Source: Temnothorax longispinosus (Eukaryota > Arthropoda > Insecta > Hymenoptera > Formicidae). From it: a stretch of 64,000 bases of DNA. Under the pieces are notes generated by a model that had not been told where the DNA came from, did not search any database, and saw only the letters and a program-made list of their open reading frames with translations. The position numbers and the translations under genes are program-made. The stretch is taken from contig NC_092366.1 of assembly GCF_030848805.1 (NCBI RefSeq), positions 2,480,001 through 2,544,000 on the forward strand, in the 5' to 3' direction. Of the stretch, positions 46,512-58,349 are shown in pieces; the stretch's first letter is position 1; each line of letters starts with the position of its first letter.

Positions 46512-49500
46512 CTCTCCAACGACACCGGGTATACAGCAAGACCGAGAGACGAGTGTGCAGCTTCGCTGTCAACGAGAAATCAGATCGTGATCGTATCGAA
46601 TCTGATACGCGTATACCGATTCAGCGCTTCGCGATTCAGCAATTTTTTCTTCAAGTCGACGAAATTATTACAAGACGAATAATGTATGCAAACGAGAATA
46701 AGCAAGTTTTATAAAAATACAGGCAAACGAAAAGAAAACATCGGTTTAACGTACCGCGGCATGTAATTTCATTGTTTTGAAATACATGTAAATACAATAC
46801 CGCTCTTTGGCGCGTTTAAATAATGTAACATAACACGGTTGAGTTGTCTGTTTCGAACGCTAAACAGGATCTTGTATCCGGAGGATGTATCTGTGGAGGT
46901 GGTATCCGGATATCCCACCGATATTTCTTCACCTTTCGTGCTGTCCTAACATAACTCATTATGCGCGCTGAATCAGGAGATAAGAAGCGCAGTTAAGAAA
47001 ACAGGACGGTATATAAGTAAAATGATATTATGCACGCACGCGCGTTGCGTGTGATTTTAATTTTAAGATTAATTAAAAAAATACAATTTGTCGAGATATT
47101 CCACGTCCATGGAACACAGTCTTTATCTCTAAAATATAATTTTTATCTTATACTCAATATGTTTGTGCTATAGAATATCTAATTTCGTTGAAGCAGATGT
47201 AAGCTCTCGCTTTGTTTTTCGTATTCGAGTATAGAAAAAAAAATATTTTTTGTTAAAAAAGTAAAGAATTTTTCAATTAAAAACGCGCAATTTTCACTCT
47301 AGGATTATTTCTTCTAATAAATAAAAATATTACGATAGAAATGTCAAGCTTAAATTTGAACAGCTAGTACAATACCTCCTTTTTTAAATTTTATCATTTG
47401 TAACAAATTATATATTTACATGCGCTCGAATAAGGCCGTATAGTCCATAAAATCATATGTATTATTTTTAACACAGTACAATAATGTACGTAAAGTATGA
47501 ACAACTTTTTAAGGGAGATAGGAACTGTCTCACGCGAGCGAAGTGTGTGTGATTGCGTCAACGGACCAAATCTCAAAGCGCACTTAACGATAATGCACTA
47601 TCCTTTTGGTCCAGTGTTTCTCAAATATACGTGTCACATATTCAGTTCGGCAGTTTTAACTTTAAACGATTACGTTCTGCTTCGTCTTTAAAAGTTATAC
47701 TGTGATCTCGTTCGATTTGCAATCAATCTTTCCTCCATCGCAATATTAGAGTTTATCGATTTATTTAATAAAATTCAATGAAATAAATTGTAATCGAGGC
47801 AAACTAAATTCAATCCGCCGGTGAAAAAAGAACAAAACGGTTCGAACCGGTTGGCATTTCAAATAGATCGTTAAGAAGACCTAAATAGTTGTTAGTAACA
47901 CAATAACATAAAATGTATACACACCAATATTCGTGTTTCGGTTGTAATTAGTTCCTCTTCTTATATCGTTATAGTATATTGGAATTATCGAGCTATTAAC
48001 ATCGCCGCCTTATTACAGAACGTTGTATTTGAAAACTGAGACTTGCGTGACTCCTCCGTGTTCTCTCCTTCGTTATACCCAGTGTCTGGAGGCTCGAACT
48101 CCGTACGCGAACTCACGTACGTGCCGGTCTAACAAACTATGCTCGATTCTCCGGGGTCAAACTGTCGAACTCGTCTGGCAAGCATCGCGATCCTCACTCT
48201 ACCGCGCATGCGGCCTCCTGGTTGCCGGTCGCCCGGCAAACCGGCCGGAAGCGGAGCCGACCGGAAGCGGTGCGGAGCGTAGTCCCGAGCCGATCGAGAC
48301 GACCTTCTGCCTTCCACGCGAGACTGGATTCACGACAGGCTTGCAGGAGGAGATCGGGTACCGTTATCTGGAACTGCGCCGCCGTTTTATCCCTCGCGCC
48401 TCGAATTAGAGGCGCAATCGAATCCGTTCTTCCCAGGTTTCTATATAAGACAATTTAATTATCATTATACGCTAAAGAGCTCAGATTAATTTCATGATAT
48501 TCGCTATTGAGCAATTTTTTTTTACGGGGAATTATCGTCGTTGACTCGCCGTTAAAATTTTCTTACATCTTTTAAAGGATAAAGACGACCAGGCGCGTTC
48601 AAGGCGCGTCTCACCTTCGACGCGGGAAAAAGAAAATAAGAGAATTCTTCTCTCCGAGAAATTTTTAAATCACCCGGGGCAGGCGCCTGCAAATAAGGCA
48701 CAGAAATCTGAATGTCAAAATAGCTGAGACACGGTCCGTCGAGAGCAGAGAGACAGAACACGTCGATTACATCCCGAGATATGCTAAGTTTATTCAAAGT
48801 GAATCGACTAGAGTTTTATGTCGCGCCTAGCTGCGTTCCCGGCCCAGAGATCCTCTAAGATTTCGGATGCATCTGATATATACCTGATAAACAAGGCACC
48901 ATCTCCACCTTCTTTCCCTTCCTCCTCTTCCTCTTCCATTTCGCGTCTACAAAACAAGCGGGAGTTGTGACACGTTTTAGCTCGATAAATAATCATCTAA
49001 TGTCCTTTTTGTCGGAGAGTTGAAAAGTCTTCTTACCTTTTGCGACGACGAGGTTTAAACGCCATTCGGCCCTTCCGTTTTCTCCCTTAATTGTCCCTAA
49101 TTGTCTTTCATTTTGACTTAATCTCCTTCGAGCCTTCGGATAGCTTAAACAAAATCTAAATCTAAATAAATGCGGAATGGGGGGGAGGGAGAAAATAGAG
49201 AAGAAAGAAACTGCGGATAAAAAAGAGCGCGACCAAACCTGTTCATCTCGCATCAACAAACAAACCACACATTGACGTTTGCTATTTTCACGTAATTAAT
49301 CAAACGCGTAATATCACAGTCGTGCATTGTTGAAGGCAAAAGCAGTATTTTTTGCGCGATCGATCTCGGTTCCTTCATCAAGAGCCTCCGTTTTTTTCCA
49401 ACGGCCGTTCTCCAGCCGGCGAAAACCCGTGAGTTCGCGATTTGAAGTGCGCGGAGTATCGATATCTCCCATCTCGATCGGAGTATCGATATCGCCGCGG

Positions 49501-50119
49501 CGGGCGCGAGGCGCGAGGTGGCCCTCCCCCCCCCTAGACCCCACTGTTCGTGCCATATGATCCAAATTAATTCTCGCGCGCCGCGCGACACTTTCGGACG
49601 CGACGCTCACCGCGACGGCGTTATCGCGGCGTTATCAGACAACGAGGTATCGATCGATCATCTATCAGTCATCGGGTTCGGGTATCGGCGTCAGTCGTCC
49701 TTGCCGTTCTCGCGCCGTGATCTTCGCTTCGCGTAATCCCCGGTTCCCCCAGCATTGGTGGCCGAAGCGCCGAGGAACGTCGTCGCGCACCTGCGCGCTG
49801 CACCCTCACCTTTATCCTGTTATCCATTTTCTCTCTCTCCATCCGATGCGCGTTCGTCGCGCGTTGCGGGGCGCAGAAAGTGCGAGCGAGTCGTGAAACC
49901 GCTACCGTTGACGAGAAGGAGAAAGGGGGAGAGAGAGAGAGAAAGAAAAAGAAAGAGAGAGAGAGATTGAGATCGGACCGGACGATCCCACCTGTGATTT
50001 GTAATCTGTAATCTGTGATCTGCTTGTGATCCCCTGCGTCCCGCGATCCGCGATCCCGACGGACGTCGTCGTCTCCAGCCGAGAGCCGAGACCGAATCCC
50101 CCCTCCCCCTCCCGACGCG
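46512..50119. other. Intergenic region between divergent CYP315A1 and TMEM120
   Basis: 46.5-48.0 kb is AT-rich, with nothing recognised. 48.0-48.45 kb is a CpG-rich patch whose open frames resemble no protein I know. 48.5-49.3 kb holds only weak open frames. About 49.3-50.1 kb is a CpG-rich island that I take as the TMEM120 promoter and leader, with GA-rich runs near 49920-49965. No TATA box was fixed on for either gene. Confidence 0.5.
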
Positions 50120-52439
50120 ATGGACATCGACGCCGAGACCTGTCTCAAGGACTGGAACGACCTGGCGCAGGACTACAAGGAACTCGAGGTGAGGATCTCG
50201 GCCTCGGCCCCCTGTAACAGAACGGGGCCGACGAGGTTAGGTCTCGTTCCCCTCGCGTCACGTCTGCATGATCGCATCGTGATCCGCGGATCGCGGTGCG
50301 GTGCCGACCTGGACGGCGGGAAGGAGAGGGAAGGAGAGAAATCCGTGGTTTCGCCGATTTTTCGCAGAGCGTCACGTGACGCTCGCGTGGCCTTGACGAT
50401 AAAATCGATCACGCGCGAGCGATCTGGCGCCGTGTATTTTTCAGGATTAATTACCGATTCCGATTAACGATGCTGCATTTTAATAGCGAGTGATGTTGCG
50501 GAATTTTAATAATAACCGCGATAATTGTAGCGCGCTGCGCGCGCACTCGCAATTATACTTATTCCTCATTATTTTATTTTATGCAATATGACAGTTGTGA
50601 AGAAATAAAGCAACATGAATTAGATTAATAAAATAAAAAAATACAGATAATAGAAAAAATACAGTAAGAATAATCAAATGATCATTATCGATTGGTCACG
50701 AATCATACTTGAGATCTGTGATCATCGCTCATTAACTGATAATCAAGATATTGGAGGATATCGCTGTTGTGTTCTAAAGAGACATTTTTTATTTGCAGGC
50801 ACTAAATAGGGAATATCTTTTGAAATTGGAAGAAATTGGTGAGCTGCAAGCAAAATGTGTCAAAGGTATCTCCCACCAGAAATACCGGATGGGTGTAATA
50901 TCCAAGTCTTTGAAACAGTAAGTTTGCATAGTGTCAGCTTGCATATTTTTCTCAGAAGGATATGCGATGATGTTTAAGAATTTAATTATATTAATTATGC
51001 AAGCTAATATATTTTTTTATTAAGTATTTAGAAAAGTACATGGATGGGAATAATTGGAGCATCCGTAATTGTTGAAATTGAAGTATTGTAACCGATAATC
51101 TGAATGATTTTTATATTTCCAGGCTGAGCACAAAAGAAGCACGAGAAGACTTGCGGAAATCTATGACGAGGAGGGAACAGCAGCTTAGGGAGATGGAACA
51201 AACGCTACCTAAACAAAACGGCGTTTACTTACAAATTATTCTGGGCAGTGTCAATGTCTCCATATTAAATAACAACGACAAGTATGTTACTGTTAAGGAT
51301 CAAATCTAACGCATCTCGTATCCAGAGTGATTTTATGACGATTGTTTTCAGATTCAAGTACAAAGACGAATATGAGAAATTTAAACTAGTGCTATCGGTA
51401 ATTGGATTCGTACTCTCTGTATTAAATCTATTTACCAACATAAGGTGAGATACTATTATCCGTTTAATTCATTATGATCAATATTGCATTTTCTATCTAT
51501 AAAAAAATATATGATTATAGATATATATTCTTCGTTCTTATATTATAACTTATATTACTACATTTAGTAGTAATATAAGTATTCTTGTTTATTATACGAA
51601 AATTTATATACCTTTTTATAACCTTTATTGGGTTTCTTTTTTCAGGACCTTAGAACTTAGTTTCATGTTTCTCCTCGTCTGGTACTATTGCACGTTAACG
51701 ATAAGAGAAAGTATACTCAAAGTGAACGGATCAAAAATTAAGGGCTGGTGGAGATTCCATCATTTCCTCTCGACAGTGATATCTGCTGTTCTACTAGTCT
51801 GGCCAAACACGGGACCGTGGTACCAGTTTCGCCGCCAGTTTATGTGGTTCAACGTGTATATCAGTAAGTGTTGTATAAATTTTTAGCAAAATCTATCAAA
51901 TCCATCTTGGTAAAAAATCTACCAAGTAAATTGTTTGTATCTAGAATTTTAATGTAACTTACAACATTATTTTATTCTTAACTGCGTGTAATAGCTAAAC
52001 TTTTAACTAACTCTGATACACTCATTTTTCAGGTGTAGTTCAGTACTTGCAATTTCGGTACCAACGCGGCGTTTTGTACCGGTTAAAAGCGCTGGGCGAG
52101 AGAGACAATATGGATATCACCATCGAGGGATTCCATTCATGGATGTGGCGCGGTCTCTCGTTTCTGCTGCCGTTCCTCTTCGCCGGTTATTTCTTTCAGC
52201 TTTATAACGCGTACACGCTATACGAATTATCGTACCATCCAGAGGCGACGTGGCATGTATCGGTGCTCAGCGCCATGTTCCTCTTACTATTTGTGGGAAA
52301 CTCGGCCACCACCATCATGGTAATCCCGCAGAAGCTCGTCAAGGAACGCGTCAAGGAGCATCTGTTCGCGTCTAAGCCCGTTCGCAGAAAGGAGGGAAGC
52401 GCGCACGATAAGGACAATAAAGATGAAAAGAGTGAGTGA
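50120..52439 (+). CDS. TMEM120: Transmembrane protein 120 (TMEM120/TACAN family)
   Basis: Six exons: 50120-50188, 50799-50917, 51123-51281, 51352-51444, 51646-51863, 52033-52439. Phases close to 1065 nt, 354 aa (human paralogues about 340). The first 110 residues form an acidic and basic coiled coil ending at LPKQNGVYLQIILGSVNVS. Then come the family hallmarks YKDEYEKFKL, LLVWYYCTLTIRES, SKIKGWW.FHH, LKALGERDNMD and GFHSWMWRGLSFLLPFLF, with about six membrane helices and a charged C-terminus. Known for the family: an ER/nuclear-envelope protein structurally related to fatty-acid elongases that binds coenzyme A; TMEM120A has been proposed as a mechanosensitive channel (disputed), and both mammalian paralogues influence fat-cell differentiation. 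Family identification is firm; biochemical role is not settled. AATAAA signals occur at about 52501 and 52657. Confidence 0.95.
51549..51580. repeat. Hairpin in TMEM120 intron
   Basis: ACTTATATTACTA and its inverse TAGTAATATAAGT enclose a six-base loop, within the intron 51445-51645. Confidence 0.6.
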
Positions 52440-54429
52440 AGGAAAGACGTTGAGTACTTCTGGCCTTTCTGGTGAAATCAAGGCTCGGCTGGATTATGAG
52501 AATAAATTAGGAAGAATTGTAAAGGAGAAGACTACGCTATAAAATGGTGTTGGTGCTGGCTCTAAAATATAACGAACCGTACTTTGTTGCGTTGAGCAAA
52601 GGTGAATTAATAACACATACATACACACATATATACAACGTGAGTGACTGATCACAAATAAAGAAGTTTTTATTTACTATACTCTTGGATAAAGTCCATT
52701 GTCAAGTGCTTTCGAGAATGTTCTTTGTACTCTCAACCGTCCTGAAATAAACTTGCCTAATTCCAACAATAGGCTTCTCAACGAATTTCAGTCAATTTTT
52801 TTTAATAGGAGACAATATATAAAAGTATTTAATTAATTGTCTATTATTATTTTTTAAAATTAAGTGATAGGCAGGAACCAGTTAAATCTATTTCAAATCA
52901 GTTGAACGCTATAACTCAAAATTTTTTGTCTTTTATTCTCTTTTGTGAAAAATGTCCCTTATTTTAAATCTTTAAATTATTTAAGCATCAGTTGACGTCT
53001 CGAGAGTTTCGATTGGAGAAAAATTGATTCCAGATTAATCAAACAATCGTTGCAATTTATTCTATTTTATTCCGGAACACCTTGCATATGATTCTCGCTC
53101 GGATTATAATCATACCAAACGCATTTATTTTTGATTGAATTAATAAAATGTGATATCGAACCATAGTTCGATCATGACAAGCAATATGACGCGTAAATAT
53201 TGACGTATTGACGCCATGTGTTTGATAAGAGGCCAGTTAATCTATTTCCGGGGAATTTATATGTATATATATACACGTACACATACACGACACACGATGC
53301 ATATGTACAGGCTGTTTCTTAAAGTCTACTAGTGAAATTGAGTGAAATTATGCTCACATTTGATGAAATACTCTGTATACACACATATACATCTAAATTA
53401 CGTAGTCATTCTATATGCAGATATACATAAATATACATATTATATAAGTACCTATACATATGCGATATCGCGTTTACGAGATATCACATAAAGGACACGA
53501 TTCGTGTATCATGTATAATCATGTATAATTATGATATACTTTGCACCACATGTATTTATTGAAATGTATTTACTCATGTGTAAATAAAAGCGTACCGAGC
53601 CTAATCCTACAACGAGAACTTTCAGTTGAGAATTACTTACGCACCGAGTCGCTAATCTAAGTTTTTTTTTCTTTAACACAAATTTCTCTTTCTTTTTCAC
53701 ACTTCTATTCCGTCCACGTCGCACGTAAGCGTGAAAACGCATCTTGTGCCGGGTTCTCTTGAACCCCGCGAGAGAATATATACTTTACTGTATGCATAAT
53801 TTATAACAATGGAATTATGTAAAACATACACAAATTGTGTATATATATTGCATATATTTATAACAATCTCTGTATGTAATACAATTTTTGTGATGCATTG
53901 TTTGGACACAGCCGCGCATTTTATTATAATTAATAATTAATATATCTTTTTTGACGAATTAAGGAACCGAGTAGTGTGTGCACATCTTAATGAATTGATT
54001 TAATTAAAAAATTCTCAATTTCCCATTTCCTTTTTCAATATAATTTTAGATATAATCTCAACTTTGTCTGAAAAAAAAAAATTCCAAAGATGCTATTTCT
54101 ATCAAGGTGATAAAGATATGCGATCGATGAATCAATAAATGATATGTCAACTTCTAGGTCCACCAAGTTTAAAGTATATTGAGTGATCCAAACGGAAAGG
54201 AGGAGACGGTATAGTACAGAGTAAGACCGGTGAGATGGAGAACCGGCTACGTCACTGTCTGGAAAAGCAATAGTTTAGTCATTGCGATCTACGACGCTTA
54301 GGTAAGCCCATCCAGTTCGCTTATCGACGTTCGCCACGAGCGTACACGTCCGCCTGAACTTTGCACATCCTATTATATCCCGTACTGTCTGTGACATTCA
54401 GGTGAACAGGTGTGCATTCAGCAGCCGAG
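52440..54429 (+). other. TMEM120 3' UTR, intergenic DNA and TSPO leader
   Basis: No coding exon. The TSPO leader probably has a noncoding exon ending at the donor TTAG|GTAAGC (54301/54302) and resuming after TTCAG at 54401, giving a 100-nt leader intron. Between about 53260 and 53480 are many ATACAC/ATATAC dinucleotide-like runs. The rest holds nothing recognisable. Confidence 0.5.
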
Positions 54430-57324
54430 ATGCCGGTGAGAATCAATTGGCCCATGCTGACGGCGACGGTCTTCCCTAACATTGGCGGCTTGGTCGGCGG
54501 CTATGTCACCAGGAATAATATGATTTGGTACGAGGTGAGGATCACACCGCAAATGCGTCGCATAGAGATCACCTCATTGTCGCGAGATGTTGCGCGATAT
54601 AAGAAATGAAGAGACCGCTATCCCGATTGGGAGAATATTACGTCGTTATGCGCTTTTTCTGCGGAATCTAATTATAAACTCGCGAAAGCGTTTGCAGGCG
54701 AAGGTCGCCTGATATGCGCGAATCGCTCTTATATCGATTCGCGAAGTAATGTGGTGCTACCTTGCTTTTAGAATTAAAATCGGGACTTGTGCCTCGTGTA
54801 CTCTGTAACGAGAATTGTTACTGCAATATTATTTATAATTACTTGCATTTATATTTCTTTATATAATCTGATATTTATAGTTATAATAGTTTGTAATTAC
54901 AATCTTAATTTTATGGTCATATATAATAAATATATATTATGCATTATTTATATTTAGAAATGATATACTTATACTGCACGTATATTCATTTAATTTTTCG
55001 CACAATTGAATGTTATCTATAACCGTCATCATAAGCTTAGAGTTACGTAATATTTATCTCTTGATAGATTACAGTTCGTAACGTGCGATACATAAATGCA
55101 AACTCCAAAAAACGGATAAAATGTACTTGTCTGAAGAGCCAGTAATTCTAGCAAATAATCACAATCCCGCGAATCTGTAATTATATCTATCAATTCGATT
55201 ATTTTCTTTAGGAATTCGTAGTCCTTATACAACCTCTCGTCCAAAAAAGGAATACATTATATCTTTTCTCGCGGATGACGTGTTCTTCTATTATCTCGAT
55301 GTCTTTTCTTCTATATGATCTTCATAAATATGTACAGTCTTTCAAAAAAAGAACTACGAACTTTTGAGGCTTACATCCGCCTATAAATAAAAGATTTGTA
55401 TTATAATAAACGTGTATCCTAAAGTTTACATTTATTATGAGATACAAATAAGGTGATAGAAATTCAGTCATATAGGATTCGTCTTATTGACAATTTAAAT
55501 GCAACTTTGATTTGTTTAACGGATTGCGCGATGTAATAAATGAAGATAGAATGACTATGAATATCGATCGCCAATGACGAGTATTCAAACAATGATTCAA
55601 ACAGAGATATGTGAATCACTACAAAAACTTAGTAATGATATACGACTGCAAATCTGTAATTAATTATGCTTATGTAATCGGTGATTGAGGGCAGTCTGTG
55701 ATTATTACCGTCCGTGAGTATCATTTTAAAGGATACGTAAGAAAAAGATAGGTTGTTTCTTTAAATATTCAAGAGAAAAAGTCTCGTGCTGTTTCTCTCG
55801 GATATTTATCTCGCAAAGTAAGCGTCGATACGTTATCTCGGGATGCTTTTATTTCGCTTACACAAAATCTCTTTTCGTGTGAGAGAAAGAGAAAGAGGAC
55901 TTAACTTAAAGAGCGGCCAAGCAGCACTTCTACCTACCGTCAATCGCGGAAATGCTCAAGTGTTTTACAATAAATTACACCTTACCGCGCTAGTGATATA
56001 ACATGTAATATATCGCTTTTGTACGTATAGATGTGTCCGCCGCGCGCTTTAATCCGTTTCACCCTCGTTCCAGTCGTTGAAAAAATCGAAATGTATCCCG
56101 CCGAATTGGGTATTCGCACCCGTGTGGACCACCCTCTACTGTACAATGGGTTACTCGTCGTACCTCGTGTGGCGAGACGGAGGTGGCTTCGAGGGAGCGG
56201 CCGTACCGCTCAGCCTTTACGGCCTCAATCTCGCCCTCAACTGGTCGTGGTCGCCGCTATTCTTCGGGGCTCACAACATAAAATGGGTATTACATCGGAT
56301 TTTACATGCACATACACACGCGCGCATTACGTTAATCGTAAATCTCTGGGACTGTTCGAGTGTTTTCCGTATAATTTTATCTTCATAATTATTTATTACT
56401 CAAATAATTATTGCTACTGGAAGATATCTATACTCAAGATAGATCTTTTTGAGATTCGCAACACTTAAGATTAATCCTAATTATTCGCGAATAAATATGA
56501 CTAGTAAAAAAAAAAAGAAATAGAAAAACTAGAAATTAATTTTCTTTTCAGTTTCAATGATAATTACGAAGAAGAGAGCATGTATTTTTTCAAGCCGACT
56601 TAAATCTATATTTCTAAAAATAAAGATTACATATAATCAACAGAACATTATTATAAGAATATCTTTGTATACATAATCTTCATCTTTTAAAATATGACAT
56701 AGTTTCTTTTTAATTAAGACGATCTAGAAAAAAAAACAAGCTATTATATCAATGCCCGAATCGCTCGAACGATCCCTGAATCTTACAGTGATTTTAGACC
56801 GAAGCGAGTTTAGGGATTACTTTGGATGCGATTAGATCCAACTTTTGTGAACTCACGTTCGGTTAGAATCGCGTTTTATTGATTTTATTAGAAAACCTAA
56901 TAAAAAATAAGTTTTTTGTAATTATTTTCTAGTATACTTTCAAGATAAATTCCTAAAACAAGAACGGATCAAGCATGTGTGTTTCATATAAAATTCTGAT
57001 ATAGTTTTATAGATCATTTTTGCATTAATCAGAGTGTGGCGTCGTTAAGCGCTTTCGGAGCAATCCTACGTAATTCCGCTTCGGTCGAAAATGTTACTAA
57101 GACTATCGTTTTACATTCGTGCACAGGCTCTCTACGAAGTTGCGGCGTTGTGGGTCAGCACGGCAGCGGTCGGGGTCGTGTTCTACCACGTTAATCCCGC
57201 TGCCGGCTATCTCATCATCCCCTACGTCGTGTGGAACTCTTTCGCCGCGGCGTTCAATTACATGCTCTACCGGGATAACAAACAGCTTCCCGCCGTTGAA
57301 AAAGTCGAGGGAAAGAAGAATTAA
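54430..57324 (+). CDS. Tspo: Translocator protein TSPO (peripheral benzodiazepine receptor)
   Basis: Three exons: 54430-54534, 56074-56286, 57127-57324. All junctions are phase 0; 516 nt, 171 aa, matching the family's usual 160-170. Features seen: five hydrophobic helices; the loop motif PPNWVFAPVWTTLYCTMGY; NLALNWSWSPLFFG; and a C-terminal helix VVWNSFAAAFNYMLYRDN containing a Leu-Tyr-Arg pattern of the cholesterol-recognition type. TSPO lies in the outer mitochondrial membrane, binds cholesterol and porphyrins, and has debated roles in steroid synthesis and oxidative stress. The start sits 29 nt after the inferred leader acceptor. It is in the same orientation as TMEM120, 2 kb downstream, with its own leader, so it is not a shared transcript. 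Convergent with Atg1. Confidence 0.96.
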
Positions 57325-58349
57325 GCTTATTTACATACAAAACGAATAGAGAAAGGGGAGAAATAGACACAAAAACACGGCGGTGCCAGGTGAATGTTCG
57401 CTTAGAAAGACAGCTTTTGTCAAAAGAGCATTCCTCACGAGACTAATGCTAATGGTGGGCTTAACGAGTACTTTGAGTATATAAAAATCGAGTATTCGTA
57501 TTTATCTCTGTTAAAGATATTTTGTGAAAGTGATAAAAAGAATATCGCTGCAAAGTATTCCTATCAGAATCTATTACGTTTTTCTTACTTATATCAATAC
57601 AGCATATTGAATGGAATACTTTGTAGCAAAATTCTTTTTTCTTTCTCAGTAAAAATTTATTGCATAAAAAAAGATGACGTGCGAAAATACTCGTTATTCA
57701 AAGTTATTGAAAAACTTGATATTCTTGCATTGACGTGACAAGCTTATCGCGATTGGCTGTTCTATTTAATCTTAAAAAATTGAGATAATTGAGTGCCCAT
57801 TATTAACTATTTAACTTTCGTACAATCGCCATTATCATTATTGATCACTTCAGTCATTTGTTCGACGAACGTCGGGTTCGACGAGACGTGCCTTTGCATT
57901 GAACGCACAACGCCGTTAGTATACACATGTTTATTGATCGATATACGAAACAAAGATTAGTTAATCGACCACGTGTACGTACATTATACAATGTAATATC
58001 TTAATTATACCAAGCTTTAATAAATCATATAAAGTAACCTGGGGACAGGATGGATGGGGACAGATGGTGTGGACAGGAAACTTTCACTTTCTTCTGTCTA
58101 TCCTATTCCGTGTGGAACTACGGAGCCTTCTTTTGAATTAATTAACCTTGATAAAATAATGTCAGCCGCGAATTCGGAGAACTCCCGCCTCCGTTTAGAG
58201 CTGTGGCATCAATCACGCCTTTTGTACAGAATAGGGCAGAATATATTACACAAGAGCGATATCGAGTATGATGGTACAGGCGGCTGCTCGGGCGGGATCT
58301 CTTTTAGGCGGCTGTTGCCGCCGCATTCAGCTGCCGTGTTTCACAAGCG
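57325..58349. other. 3' intergenic region between TSPO and Atg1
   Basis: One kilobase between convergent stops, AT-rich, without a coding exon. It must hold both 3' UTRs. The open frame at 58054-58371 on the plus strand is antisense to the last Atg1 exon and is not supported. Confidence 0.6.

Noticed and set aside
46009..46590. 193-codon plus-strand frame
   Set aside because: Antisense shadow of CYP315A1 exon 1.
48023..48458. GC-rich frames of 78-128 codons between CYP315A1 and TMEM120
   Set aside because: Two overlapping frames of similar low-information composition, no homology and no splice context.
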